Notes: a model not told the origin generated them from the sequence alone. Numbered from the stretch's first letter, positions 40,872-50,022 are shown. The stretch is DNA of 64,000 nucleotides from Dyadobacter arcticus (GCF_011762185.1 NZ_JAASQJ010000002.1:248001-312000); one strand, 5' to 3'. Translations and numbers: made by a program.

Positions 40872-43280
40872 TTATAAATTCCCCTTTGTCCTGATCCGGC
40901 TTGCATCCGTGTCTGTGCGTGGCTCCCGGGCACCCTTTATCTCACTCCGTCCAAATCGGTAGGCAAACCTTATCGAGACACGGCGACTTTCCCATTTTCG
41001 GTTAATATTGAATCGTTGCGACTCAAAAGATGCAGATTGCCGCCACCGCATCGTATTAAAAAGATCGTCAACATTCAATGCGAGCTTACCCTGACCTTTT
41101 AAAACTTTCCTCTCAATGCTCAAATTCAATGCGCCCAGGCTGCCGATACGGTAGACGGTTTGGGTGGTCGGAGCATTCCAGAAACCAGATACTTGTGCTT
41201 GCCATGACTTGGAGATGCTAAAGGTATTTTGCACGTAGCTTTCAAAGGCAAACGCCTGCTGGTCGAATATTTCATTAGTTGAGAAGTTGCCCTGAAAACG
41301 GTTCCAGGTTGCTGCTGCGTAAAGGTAAGTGCTCCACCATTTCGTAAATTCGTAGGGTGTGCTTAGTGACACGTTTAGCGCATTTACCTGACCCACGTTT
41401 GCGACAGTTTGGTATGCGATCAGACCTTGTTGCTGCATTACATCCGTTGAAAACCCATCCGTATGCCCATATGATAGCTTCACGTTTGTGGCCCATTTAT
41501 AAGTGTAGCTGAGTTCTGCATTGTGCGTATAAGAAGGCATGAGAAACGGATTGCCGCGCTGGCTAGTGTATGGATCAATCTGGTAAATAAACGGGTTCAA
41601 GTCCTGGTAGCTGGGCCGACCGATCCGCCTGCCGTAATTCAACCCGAGCTGGCCATTGCCCGAGATCTGATATTGAATATAGCCGGTAGGAAACAGATTG
41701 AAATAGGTAGTGTCCGGGCGATCAATGACGCGGCTCAACCGGTCTACCGAGCGGCCATGTACCGCTGTTCTTTCAGCGCGAACCCCGGCTTGCATGGACC
41801 ATTTTCCATTTGAACGGTTTAGTGAAGCATAAGCCGCGCTGACAATTTCACGATAAGTAAACCGGTTGGTACGGTTCACATCTGGCTGATCGTCGGCTCC
41901 TGAAAAAGCCAGTAAATTATTGACAGTAGCCACATTTGTATGTTTGAGGCCGGTTTCAAGCTTTACTTGTTTTTTCTTCCATTCCTTCACAACATCCGCA
42001 CGGATAGTGCCGATCCGGATGCCGGTGTAGGCTTCAAAACGTACAAGCCGGTTGAACAAAGGCAGCCCATCGGGACTAATATAATTACTTACAATGTTGC
42101 TAGGAGAATCATTACTGAAATGCGTGAAGTCTGCATCTGCATTCAATTCCAGTCCGAGCGTATCGGCGTAGCGGTAAGTCAGGGCCACATTGATCCGGTT
42201 GTTGTGGTTTGGGTTAAAGACCCGGTTTACAATGCTCGAATCCACCTGGCCCTTGCTGTTTATAATGCTCGTGCCGGAGTTAGTACCAAACCGGTTGAAA
42301 GCAGCATTGCCCGCCACAACCAGGCCGATCGTTTGCCTGGTGCTTAAAGAATAATCGATCCCAGTCTTGTAGACAACTGCACGCGTCCCATCTGTGTCAA
42401 AGCCGCGTTGCACGAATTGCAGGCCATTGGCATTTCGGTCAAGCAGCACTTTAGTGATCTGATAATTATCGCTTCCCGAAGCATTGCCGTACAGGCTTAA
42501 ACGTTTTGCACGGTAATTGAGGTCAAGCGCAAGATTGGCGCGGTAATGATCACTTTGTCCGTAACCACCTGAGACATTCCCATTCAGGCCGTAATTTTTA
42601 TTGCGACGGAGCCGAATATTGATAACGCCCGCCCCACCCTGAGCATCGAAACGTGCAGAAGGATTTGAAATCAATTCGATTTTATCGATGTTGCTGGCAG
42701 CTGTGGCACGGAGCAGATTGGCAAGATCTATTGAAGAAAGGTTGGTCGGCTTACCATCGATGAATACATTCACGCCCTGCTTGCCGCCCATGCGAATGTT
42801 ATCGTTTGGATCGATCATGACGCCTGGTGCTTGCTGTAATAATTCATAGGCCGTTTTGCCCTGGGCGACCTGGTCAGCGGCTATATTTAATACTGTTTTA
42901 TCAACCTGTTGCTCAATATTAGGTGTTCTTGCTTGGACAACCAGTTCATTTAATGCCTGCTGTGCTTGGATCATCATCAGCGGATCGAGCCTGACCGACT
43001 GCCCCGCATGCAGGGTTACTAAAGAACTATTCTTATCGAGCATACCAACTAGCGAGGCTTTGACATAATAAGTACCTTCGCTGATACCAGTAAATTCATA
43101 TTCCCCGGCTTCATTAGCGATCGTGCCCTTTACCAAGGTTGAATCTGTCGTTTTCAAAAGTTTAACTACTGAAAAAGAAGCGGGTCGTTGCGCTTCATCG
43201 ATGACACTGCCGCTGATGGATTGGCCATTTAATGATAGTGCAGTAAAAAAGAAAAACAGTAAGGTTGTAAAGCGTGCCAT
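40872..43280 (-). CDS. TonB-dependent receptor-like outer-membrane protein (OMP_b-brl_3)
   Basis: This 802-residue protein has a signal peptide to about residue 20 (LSLNGQS). A CarboxypepD_reg domain follows (SGSVIDEAQRPASFSVVKLL), then a plug (about 110-225; VMIDPNDNIRMGGKQGVNVF and SNPSARFDAQGGAGVINIRL). The barrel is of the outer-membrane beta-barrel family 3, ending with RWRQSASFESQRFNINRKWE and an unusually charged C-terminal tail. This subtype lacks a SusD partner, and the substrate is unknown. The AraC-7TM gene lies directly downstream. Confidence 0.9.
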   Translation of the reverse strand: MARFTTLLFFFFTALSLNGQSISGSVIDEAQRPASFSVVKLLKTTDSTLVKGTIANEAGEYEFTGISEGTYYVKASLVGMLDKNSSLVTLHAGQSVRLDPLMMIQAQQALNELVVQARTPNIEQQVDKTVLNIAADQVAQGKTAYELLQQAPGVMIDPNDNIRMGGKQGVNVFIDGKPTNLSSIDLANLLRATAASNIDKIELISNPSARFDAQGGAGVINIRLRRNKNYGLNGNVSGGYGQSDHYRANLALDLNYRAKRLSLYGNASGSDNYQITKVLLDRNANGLQFVQRGFDTDGTRAVVYKTGIDYSLSTRQTIGLVVAGNAAFNRFGTNSGTSIINSKGQVDSSIVNRVFNPNHNNRINVALTYRYADTLGLELNADADFTHFSNDSPSNIVSNYISPDGLPLFNRLVRFEAYTGIRIGTIRADVVKEWKKKQVKLETGLKHTNVATVNNLLAFSGADDQPDVNRTNRFTYREIVSAAYASLNRSNGKWSMQAGVRAERTAVHGRSVDRLSRVIDRPDTTYFNLFPTGYIQYQISGNGQLGLNYGRRIGRPSYQDLNPFIYQIDPYTSQRGNPFLMPSYTHNAELSYTYKWATNVKLSYGHTDGFSTDVMQQQGLIAYQTVANVGQVNALNVSLSTPYEFTKWWSTYLYAAATWNRFQGNFSTNEIFDQQAFAFESYVQNTFSISKSWQAQVSGFWNAPTTQTVYRIGSLGALNLSIERKVLKGQGKLALNVDDLFNTMRWRQSASFESQRFNINRKWESRRVSIRFAYRFGRSEIKGAREPRTDTDASRIRTKGNL

Positions 43281-43364
43281 ATATATAGGTCGATTAGCAG
43301 TTGTTAATGACCCAAAATTGTGGGAATGGAAGTACAGACGCGCTTCATTATTGATATGAGACGC

Positions 43365-43382
43365 CTCAAATTACAATTTGAG
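43365..43382. promoter_or_regulatory. Palindrome upstream of the TonB receptor
   Basis: CTCAAATT, AC, AATTTGAG is a perfect 8-bp-arm palindrome centred at 43373-43374. It lies 85 bp upstream of the receptor start and 70 bp beyond the MarR stop. It could be an operator for the AraC or MarR regulator nearby, or part of the MarR terminator. Confidence 0.45.
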
Positions 43383-43452
43383 ACCTTTTCTACATAGGCT
43401 GAGTGGGACTTGTCGCACAATACCGACTTTTTGTGAAATAATATTTACTAGT

Positions 43453-44049
43453 TTATTTCTTCTTATTATTTAACCAGCTTTTGGCCAATAAAGCTTCAAC
43501 AGGTTGTAGCAATTGGATACAAAGGCTTATTTGTTCTTCTGACAACCCGTCAAAACACATCTCGTTCACGTCATTCAATTTTTCATAACAGGCCACCAAT
43601 ATGCTTATCCCTTCTTTGGTCATGGCTAATCTTTTCGTCCTTTTATCCAGGTCATCGCTCAGCTCCTCAATTAATTTAGCCTTTCTTAATCGGTCGAGAA
43701 TCAATAAGCCTGACGACAACTCATTGAAATTGGCGATTATAACATCCGTTTTCTTTGGATTTGGCGTGCTTGCGATAGAATTGAGATATAAAAATTCATC
43801 AAAGCTACCTACCCCGTGGTCTTTAAAAGCAGCTATGGCGTAGAGATTGTGAAGCTTGGCGATTCTGCCTATCAATTTAGTCAACATGCTGGTTTTGTCA
43901 GGTGGAAGAGGTGATTGCCAGAAGGCAGCCTTCTCAGTTTTTTGTTCCTGACTAACCAAATACGCTTGGCAGAACCGGCTAATTTCTGCCTCAGGGTTTT
44001 CTTCTTCAAATTGCGCCCAAAGATTAACTAACTCAGCTGTTTTGTTCAT
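43453..44049 (-). CDS. MarR-family transcriptional regulator
   Basis: This 198-residue protein has a winged-helix core: FDEFLYLNSIASTPNPKKTD, the recognition helix FNELSSGLLILDRLRKAKLI and the wing KRTKRLAMTKEGISIL. A long N-terminal helical region (1-70) and a C-terminal dimerisation helix flank it, as in longer MarR members. It is divergent from a VOC-fold gene, and the 99 bp between their starts carry two copies of a near-palindromic site, so autoregulation and control of the VOC gene are strongly suggested. Confidence 0.85.
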   Translation of the reverse strand: MNKTAELVNLWAQFEEENPEAEISRFCQAYLVSQEQKTEKAAFWQSPLPPDKTSMLTKLIGRIAKLHNLYAIAAFKDHGVGSFDEFLYLNSIASTPNPKKTDVIIANFNELSSGLLILDRLRKAKLIEELSDDLDKRTKRLAMTKEGISILVACYEKLNDVNEMCFDGLSEEQISLCIQLLQPVEALLAKSWLNNKKK

Positions 44050-44097
44050 ACATCATATTTATCAAAAGACAACAAATATACATTACCATGTGTTATT

Positions 44098-44144
44098 ATA
44101 TCATTTATGATATTTATATTTGCAATAAACATCATAAATGATAT
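44098..44144. promoter_or_regulatory. Paired MarR-type operator with -7 promoter element
   Basis: ATATCATTTATGAT (44098-44111) and its exact reverse complement (44131-44144) flank a TATATTTG (44115-44122), a good match to the Bacteroidetes -7 consensus TAnnTTTG for the rightward VOC gene. Each half is itself nearly palindromic (ATCAT..ATGAT), giving two MarR dimer sites. The placement should let the repressor block both divergent genes. Confidence 0.8.
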
Positions 44145-44148
44145 AAAT

Positions 44149-44517
44149 ATGGAAAACCTTAGAGTGAGAGGATTGACAGGTGTGATCATGTCATCTCCCG
44201 AACCCAAGCGCTTGGTAAAATTTTATAAGGAAGTTTTGGGATTGCCATTGGAGCTCAACCGCCATGGGAACACGCCAGATCATTGGGAATGCGATTATAA
44301 CGGTATTCATTACGCTGTACTCCCGCAGACTTCAAGTACACAACCAAACGAGAATATCGTGCTTTCTTTCGTTGTGGATGATATACAAAACTTTGTAAGC
44401 ACACATGATATTAAGCTGATACACCCTATTATGGACTTAGGAGCAGGAGCCTATATAGCTAGCTTTAAAGACCCAGACGGTAACATACTGCGTTTTTGGA
44501 TGAATAAAAATTCATAG
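44149..44517 (+). CDS. VOC/glyoxalase-fold protein controlled by MarR
   Basis: The 122-residue start at 44149 (MENLRVRGLTG) lies just behind the second operator half; an upstream in-frame extension would run through the operator. One VOC unit is present: GVIMSSPEPKRLVKFYKEVL, NTPDHWECDYNGIHYAVLPQ, IVLSFVVDDIQNFVS and FKDPDGNILRFW. Likely metal ligands are His (GIHYA) and Glu/Asp in the C-terminal block. Small VOC proteins beside MarR regulators commonly detoxify or sequester aromatic compounds or antibiotics. A hairpin follows. Confidence 0.85.
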   Translation: MENLRVRGLTGVIMSSPEPKRLVKFYKEVLGLPLELNRHGNTPDHWECDYNGIHYAVLPQTSSTQPNENIVLSFVVDDIQNFVSTHDIKLIHPIMDLGAGAYIASFKDPDGNILRFWMNKNS

Positions 44518-44527
44518 ACAACAGTAA

Positions 44528-44563
44528 CTGAAAAGTGTGAGACTGAGATTTCACACTTTTCGG
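44528..44563 (+). terminator. Rho-independent terminator after the VOC gene
   Basis: AAAAGTGTGA (44531-44540) pairs with TCACACTTTT (44551-44560) over 10 perfect bp. The pairing extends by three near-matching bases, with a 10-nt loop and a terminal T4. It lies 11 bp after the stop. Confidence 0.85.
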
Positions 44564-44655
44564 CTTAGCCACTCTATTCTTACAAAACCGCGTAAAGAAA
44601 TTCTAGTACGGAACAAACTGTCAGGTTTTCTGGACGACACAGGTCGAAAATTTCG

Positions 44656-45909
44656 CTATTCTTTCACCACTTTGATGACCGCAGTCCCCACTTGCAAAAC
44701 ATACATTCCTTGTGGCAAATGAGACATTTCTACATGCTCCGGCACTTTCTTACTATTGTAAACCAGCCTACCCTGACCGTCATACAAGTTGACCGTTTGC
44801 TGACGGTTGGCAGCTTGTAAAGTGAAGCCGTTTTTCGTGGGGTTCGGATAAGCCGTTATAGTCTCGGTCGCTTTCCCGTTCCATACCGAAGCAATGCGGC
44901 TGAACATATAAGATCCGTCTAAATCTACGCATTTCAGGCGGTAGTAATCCGCCTGCGCCTGCCTGGTCCGCTGGTCGTGGGAAAATGTATAAGACCAGGT
45001 TTTTGTGCTTTCACCAGCCGCAGCCACTCGTCCGATTTCCCTAAAATCCTGCCCATTGCTGCTGTGTTGCACTTCAAAATAATCGCTTTGATATTCGCTG
45101 GCGGTTTCCCAGGTTAGCTTACTGGCTTCACCGTCGTGCTGTGCCTGAAAGTTTATAAGAGTCACCGGTAGGCTCGCATCGGCTCTGATGTTGGCGGCTA
45201 TCTGAATACCGGCGTTAGTCGTTGGCTCTAAATTGCTTATGCTCCAACTTAAAGTGGTTGGGCCCGTCTGCATCTTATAAGCAGCAGCCTGCACGAATGT
45301 AAAAACAGGGGTTTCGGAACAAAGTGCCAGCCCGGTTTGACCGCTGGTCGGCGTAAACACTGGCGGTGTAAGATTACTGGGCCCAAAGCATGAAATGGCC
45401 TCCACTGCCAAATCGCCGGAACTGCCAGCTACGCTCAAACTACTGGAAGTACTGCCTACTGGAAATCCGTTGCCCGTTAGATTGTCAAGCGGTGTAGCCT
45501 GATCCACATTATGCGCTGAGAGCACGGTGAGCATTCGATAAATATTATTACCATCCCACACCACTTCAATGTTGCCGGTAATCGGCACGGCAAGATCGCC
45601 CAAGGCCAGGTACCAAACCTCGGCCCGGGCATTGAAATAAGAAAATACGCTGTTCAGGCGCGTCAAGCTTTGTCCGCCAAAAGTCAGACTGCTGACTGTG
45701 CGGGTTTGGGTGCTTCTGATCAGGACAACCAGCGCCGCCCGGTCATTGGCAGGGACCGTAAAGTTGGCTAGGGACAGAGTTGAGCCGTCAGCACTACTTC
45801 CGGCGCATTGCGCATTGTTATCATAGATCACCTGCGCAGGCAGGGAGGTGGCTAGCAGCATGAAAAAGCAGAATCCAGCCAGTCGGTTCAGAAGTAGATC
45901 TTTTTCCAT
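44656..45909 (-). CDS. T9SS type A sorting-domain secreted protein
   Basis: This 417-residue protein has a signal peptide to about residue 26 (ATSLPAQ). An N-terminal beta-sandwich (about 30-245) contains VPANDRAALVVLIRSTQTRT and VWDGNNIYRMLTVLSAHNVD. The module SLPVTLINFQAQHDG (about 250-340) precedes the C-terminal sorting domain (about 345-417; ITAYPNPTKNGFTLQAANRQ ... LPQGMYVLQVGTAVIKVVKE). The mature protein should be secreted by the type IX system and surface-attached. The ligand is unknown. It shares the pre-CTD module with the large protein at 8161-12318. Confidence 0.88.
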   Translation of the reverse strand: MEKDLLLNRLAGFCFFMLLATSLPAQVIYDNNAQCAGSSADGSTLSLANFTVPANDRAALVVLIRSTQTRTVSSLTFGGQSLTRLNSVFSYFNARAEVWYLALGDLAVPITGNIEVVWDGNNIYRMLTVLSAHNVDQATPLDNLTGNGFPVGSTSSSLSVAGSSGDLAVEAISCFGPSNLTPPVFTPTSGQTGLALCSETPVFTFVQAAAYKMQTGPTTLSWSISNLEPTTNAGIQIAANIRADASLPVTLINFQAQHDGEASKLTWETASEYQSDYFEVQHSSNGQDFREIGRVAAAGESTKTWSYTFSHDQRTRQAQADYYRLKCVDLDGSYMFSRIASVWNGKATETITAYPNPTKNGFTLQAANRQQTVNLYDGQGRLVYNSKKVPEHVEMSHLPQGMYVLQVGTAVIKVVKE

Positions 45910-46281
45910 AAAATATATTTAGGATCAATAAGGAGTTTTATGTGGGATCTACTCTTGACCTTGCAAAGATTTGGAAAGTATATTGCGCCGAATAGTATGG
46001 ACATGCAAGTTAGAAAAGATGATATCGCGACTGAAACGATGGAAAAACAACAGGCGAAACAGGGAAAACGCAGGATACACCCATGACCAAGTAATCCACC
46101 AAGGGTCTTACTCTGAGCCTTTTGTTATGCCTGATTACTTTTTGAAACAAGCAGAAAATATGAGCAGATTTTGGACAAAAATCCTGTCCCATACAAGTTT
46201 GAGGATTAAACATCGGCCCTCTCGGATTACTAAATTGTGCAACTTCTGCCGCCGGCTTCATTCGGCCCTTGTTGCCTCCAT
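45910..46281. other. Intergenic region without a supported gene
   Basis: Both strands are open over most of the stretch, but neither translation resembles a known family and the basic composition suggests non-coding sequence. It presumably contains the promoter of the leftward T9SS gene. Confidence 0.4.
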
Positions 46282-47319
46282 TTATTTGTGTTTGACAATT
46301 CCTAGTTGAAGAATACTTGCAGCAGAAGATAAAACAGCTTCTTCCGGTTTGATAGGCTTCCAACTCAACTCATTTGCAGCTTTTGAATTATTCATTTTTC
46401 GTTCCGTGCCAAGGTCAAGCAAAACGGGCTCTAAGGTAGAATCAAAAAATGAAAGAATATGTACCAAAAAGTTGGGTAATCTGCGGGAGGGGATTTTCAT
46501 TTTTGGATAAGTTTTTTTCAAAACCCCAGCCATTTCGCTAAATGCTAGGTAGCCAGCTGAACCAATATAGCGTTGGTTGGCAGCCTGCGGTTGTTCCATA
46601 GCAAGAATTAACAAGGATGCAATAGACCTGACGTCAACCATATCAAATCCCATTTGTGGCAAAGCAGGCATGCTGCCATCCAATAATTTGATAACTACAT
46701 TAGCTGAAGCATTAAAATCCACCTCCAGTAATGGGCCTAGAATGAGACCCGGACAAACCACTGACAACTCTAAACCCGAATGGTCGTTTTTTATAAAATT
46801 CCAAGCGGCTTGCTCAGCAATGACTTTGCTTTTATAATAAGGTGTTATATCGTCTTTGTGATTCAAATCCGTCCAATCCGTTTCGTCAAATATTCTTCTC
46901 CTTCTTTCTTTCGGCTGCCCGTAGGAAATCGCGGCAGTTGAACTTGTAATTACAACTCTCTTAACCCCGCAGGATGAAGCGGCTGACAGAATATTTATGT
47001 TGCCTTGGCGTGCCGGTATTATTAAGTCATTTTCATCTTTGGGCATTACCTTAGGGAATGGCGAAGCTATATGTTGCACATAGTCCACACCAGTCATTAG
47101 TTTTTGCCATATACTTTCGTCTTGAATGTCGGCTTCTTCAAAACTTAGATTGTCTGTATGCGAAGTATGTTGTGCCAGAACCCTTTTTATAGAATCTGCC
47201 CTTTTCATATCTCTTAATGTACCTATTACCTGATAGCCTTTTTGTAGTAGCTGAATAGCTGTATGTGAACCTACAAAACCTGTAATTCCTGTCAGCAAAA
47301 CTTTTCTCTTATTTTCCAT
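46282..47319 (-). CDS. Extended SDR, NAD(P)-dependent epimerase/aldehyde reductase-like
   Basis: This 345-residue protein has the Rossmann start VLLTGITGFVGSHTAIQLLQ (GxxGxxG) and the stretch VQHIASPFPKVMPKDENDLI. The catalytic serine region is VVITSSTAAISYG and the YxxxK motif is TPYYKSKVIAEQ. This arrangement is that of dihydroflavonol-4-reductase/aldehyde-reductase-like extended SDRs, which use NADPH to reduce aldehydes or ketones. The gene is isolated, so the substrate cannot be inferred. Confidence 0.88.
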   Translation of the reverse strand: MENKRKVLLTGITGFVGSHTAIQLLQKGYQVIGTLRDMKRADSIKRVLAQHTSHTDNLSFEEADIQDESIWQKLMTGVDYVQHIASPFPKVMPKDENDLIIPARQGNINILSAASSCGVKRVVITSSTAAISYGQPKERRRRIFDETDWTDLNHKDDITPYYKSKVIAEQAAWNFIKNDHSGLELSVVCPGLILGPLLEVDFNASANVVIKLLDGSMPALPQMGFDMVDVRSIASLLILAMEQPQAANQRYIGSAGYLAFSEMAGVLKKTYPKMKIPSRRLPNFLVHILSFFDSTLEPVLLDLGTERKMNNSKAANELSWKPIKPEEAVLSSAASILQLGIVKHK

Positions 47320-47623
47320 TTTTTTAAATATTTATTGAATTGCAAATATCCAAACAGCAAACAAGGGCTGACTTCGCAATGATAAAAAATCAGTCTATGA
47401 TACCATCAGGTATTAAATGACGCACAACGTTTTGCATTGTGCCGCCTTCGCAAATAGATTGTACCACAGAAAAAATTCTGTCCTGTGCATCGCAGCTTTA
47501 AGATTGTTATAACGCTCCTTGTTATACGCAGGAATTTAACATTTGCCCTACCGACGTAATCACACGGAATGATTCGATAATCATTTCCGAAGGCAGGCCA
47601 AATGGGGGACACGTGCTGCTAAA
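47320..47623. other. Intergenic region, nothing recognised
   Basis: About 300 bp upstream of the SDR gene and downstream of the truncated lactonase; no gene, hairpin or repeat that I can support. Confidence 0.4.
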
Positions 47624-48187
47624 TTATCTGCTTACAATAACAGACCCTTTTGGCCTGACTGTATTAGGAACATACATGCGATCGCCAGCTTTGTTGGTAC
47701 GGATCCAGCATGCCGCTTTTCCGGCAGCTACGGATGTTTGAAGGGTTAGAGCGCCAGTGACACCATTGATTGCATACACATTCACCATTCCTTGTAGCGG
47801 GTTGCCCACATATAATACAGATCCTGACGGATGCTGCCATAATCCCAACGCTGTGCCGTTCATGCCTGGTACTACATAAGGCGAACCGGCTACCGGGGTT
47901 AAATTACCCGATCCGCTGATTGTAAAAGTGCGTAGGGTACCAACCGGGGGCATTAACATAAAACCAAGGAAATCGGTGCCGAACAAAAATTTGCCGTCGC
48001 GGGATACCAGCGCATTGGAAGGAGAAGTACCAGCTGTGGTTTCAAATTTCGCACCTGGAACAGGAGTCAATTTTCCCGCACCATCGATTGTAAATGTAGA
48101 ATAGTTCAGGAGCTCCGGAGTAGCATGCAAGGGGTCTTGACTCTTGAGTACCACAGAAAACAAAAGAAGAAAAAGTGCGCGCCTCAT
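47624..48187 (-). pseudogene. Lactonase-like seven-bladed propeller, truncated
   Basis: This 187-residue secreted protein consists of three or so beta-propeller blades of the 6-phosphogluconolactonase/40-residue-repeat type: YSTFTIDGAGKLTPVPGAKF, NALVSRDGKFLFGTDFLGFM, TISGSGNLTPVAGSPYVV and VYAINGVTGALTLQ. Full-length relatives have seven blades and about 350-380 residues. The C-terminal segment breaks off after RMYVPNT with an unrelated PKGSVIVSR tail. A 3' deletion is likely; a functional short form is not expected because the propeller cannot close. Confidence 0.65.
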
Positions 48188-48369
48188 AGTTATGGAATTT
48201 AGTTGAAAATGATAAAATTATTTGAATACTCAATTGAACAATTCGTAGCTGATTTCACCGAAATCACAAATACTGTTCCACTCATTTTGAACCGAGGAAT
48301 GAACCTTGCGCTCTAAGTTTTATCCCACTTTGAGCAAATGTTGTCGTTATAATGGAGCTTATGGGGGCT

Positions 48370-48879
48370 TTATTTTGCAAATGCAACTTTAATAGAACGC
48401 ACTTCCCGTATCCATCGGGCAGGCTTTTTATCATTTGGTGTGATGATACGGAATGGACCTTCGCCGTTTGCAAGAGGTTGCCCATCTTTTGTTGTTGCAA
48501 GCAAAATCACCTGGTCTGTGAAATCAGGGTCAATTTCAGCCAGTGAATACAACACTTCGTAACCATCAGAAGCCGAGATCAGCAGATATTTGGCCAGGTT
48601 TTCACCACGCAGCTTGGCTCCGGTTGTAACGCCTGCCTTTTCTAAGATTTCGATTAAGGCAACCCCCGAAAATTCATGCTCTTTCCCGTCGCGGTCTTTT
48701 ACTTTATGGCTTACCTGTTTAAAGCTGGCAAGGTCTGCTGATTTGAGCTCCAAAGGTGTTGTTACTTCTCCACTGATAGAAAGCGTCGCCGTATTTTGGG
48801 CAAATGATGAAAATGCAGCACACAAAAGCAACAAAAGGCTGGCTGCAATGCTCTGCTTTGAGAATTTAGTTTTGGACAT
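48370..48879 (-). CDS. Molybdopterin-dependent oxidoreductase-fold protein (sulfite-oxidase type)
   Basis: This 169-residue protein has a signal peptide to about residue 27 (FSSFAQN). The Oxidored_molyb-like fold shows LSISGEVTTPLELKSADLAS, DGKEHEFSGVALIEILEKAG, DGYEVLYSLAEIDPDFTDQV and a C-terminal GEGPFRIITPNDKKPARWIR. I see no Cys after the signal peptide, so the Mo-coordinating thiolate of sulfite oxidases is absent; it may bind the cofactor differently or have another role. It is four bases downstream of the cytochrome c peroxidase gene and in a cluster headed by a ModE-type regulator, supporting a molybdenum connection. Confidence 0.8.
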   Translation of the reverse strand: MSKTKFSKQSIAASLLLLLCAAFSSFAQNTATLSISGEVTTPLELKSADLASFKQVSHKVKDRDGKEHEFSGVALIEILEKAGVTTGAKLRGENLAKYLLISASDGYEVLYSLAEIDPDFTDQVILLATTKDGQPLANGEGPFRIITPNDKKPARWIREVRSIKVAFAK

Positions 48880-48882
48880 TGT

Positions 48883-50010
48883 TTAAGGATTTAAAACAGG
48901 ATGGGGATTGGAAAATGCAGGATTGGTTGTGAATAATGAGTCGGTCAGCATACCCAGGAAGGCTGTCAAATCCGCTTTCTCGTCTTTGGTCAACGCCAGG
49001 TTTTTACCACCGGGGTCATTTGAAATGTCTTGGAGAAAAGCGCTGAGCGTCGGGCTTTGCTGAATGTGCGCATTATAATGATCGAGAACTTGCTCAATGG
49101 TTGAAAACCGACCGTCATGCATGTAAGGTGCGGTTAGCATAATGTTGCGCAAGGTAGGGACGCGGAATCGGGCACGATCTGTGCTTTGCCCGGTAAACTG
49201 CTCCCTACCTATGTCTGTGGCCACACTGTCCAGACCATTGTTGTGAAAAAGCTCCTTAAAAGTCTTCACGCCGCCATGGCAGTGACCGCAATTGGCTCCT
49301 CTGATCCCACTTTTTGGATCCGGACCGCTTTCGAATAGCTGCATACCCCTGAACTGCTGAGCGGTCGGCTGGTAATTGCCAGCCAGATATCGATCATAAT
49401 TCGAGCCTGCCGAAATCAATGTCCGTTCAAACTGGGACAGCGCTTTCAGTATTTGGTCTTCCGTAATCACGCTGCTGCAAAACGCCTTTGCGAACAGCGG
49501 CGGATAAAGGGTGGTGTTGTTTAGTTTTCTGGCCGACTCGCTCAGTGGCTGACCCATTTCGTGGGGATCTGTCAAAGGGAATTTCGCCTGATCTTCAAGG
49601 CCAGGGGAACGCCCGTCCCAGAAAAAGTTTCGGACCCATAGCAAGTTGGCTAGCGACATGGAATTTCTGGCAGTTAATGAGCCGTCTGTGCCGGTGCTGA
49701 ATGCTTTTCCATCCGTAAAAGCTAGTTTTTGCTGGTGGCAGCTTTCACAGGATATGTTGTTATTGGCCGATAGTGCTTTTTCATAAAACAGAAGCCGTCC
49801 CAGATAAATCCCCTCTTTGGTGATCGGATTGCCCTCCGGAATGACGAACCGCGAGCCGAAATTAGCGGGATATTGCAAAACATAAGGTTCCGCATTTTTA
49901 GCTCTAAAGGACTGAATCAGTCCGCAAGAAATGAAAACAGCGCAAACCAGGCTGACTTTAAGCCAACCTGGTCTGTTTGTTAAAACCGTTTTCAGAAAGT
50001 TTTTCATCAA
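48883..50010 (-). CDS. Dihaem cytochrome c peroxidase / MauG-like protein
   Basis: This 375-residue protein has an N-terminal signal/anchor. Two haem c motifs are present: CESCH in NNISCESCHQQKLAFTDG (N-terminal high-potential domain) and CGHCH in GANCGHCHGGVKTF (C-terminal domain). Axial Met/Tyr-region motifs include DGRFSTIEQVLDHYN after PYMHDGR. It probably reduces peroxide in the periplasm or oxidises a partner. It is translated just before the Mo-fold protein and follows a broken TonB-receptor gene in the same direction. Confidence 0.92.
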   Translation of the reverse strand: MMKNFLKTVLTNRPGWLKVSLVCAVFISCGLIQSFRAKNAEPYVLQYPANFGSRFVIPEGNPITKEGIYLGRLLFYEKALSANNNISCESCHQQKLAFTDGKAFSTGTDGSLTARNSMSLANLLWVRNFFWDGRSPGLEDQAKFPLTDPHEMGQPLSESARKLNNTTLYPPLFAKAFCSSVITEDQILKALSQFERTLISAGSNYDRYLAGNYQPTAQQFRGMQLFESGPDPKSGIRGANCGHCHGGVKTFKELFHNNGLDSVATDIGREQFTGQSTDRARFRVPTLRNIMLTAPYMHDGRFSTIEQVLDHYNAHIQQSPTLSAFLQDISNDPGGKNLALTKDEKADLTAFLGMLTDSLFTTNPAFSNPHPVLNP

Positions 50011-50022
50011 GGTAAATGCATC

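Noticed and set aside
45971..46309. Rightward 112-codon frame upstream of the T9SS gene
   Set aside because: Highly basic, no family resemblance, and overlaps the end of the SDR gene on the other strand.
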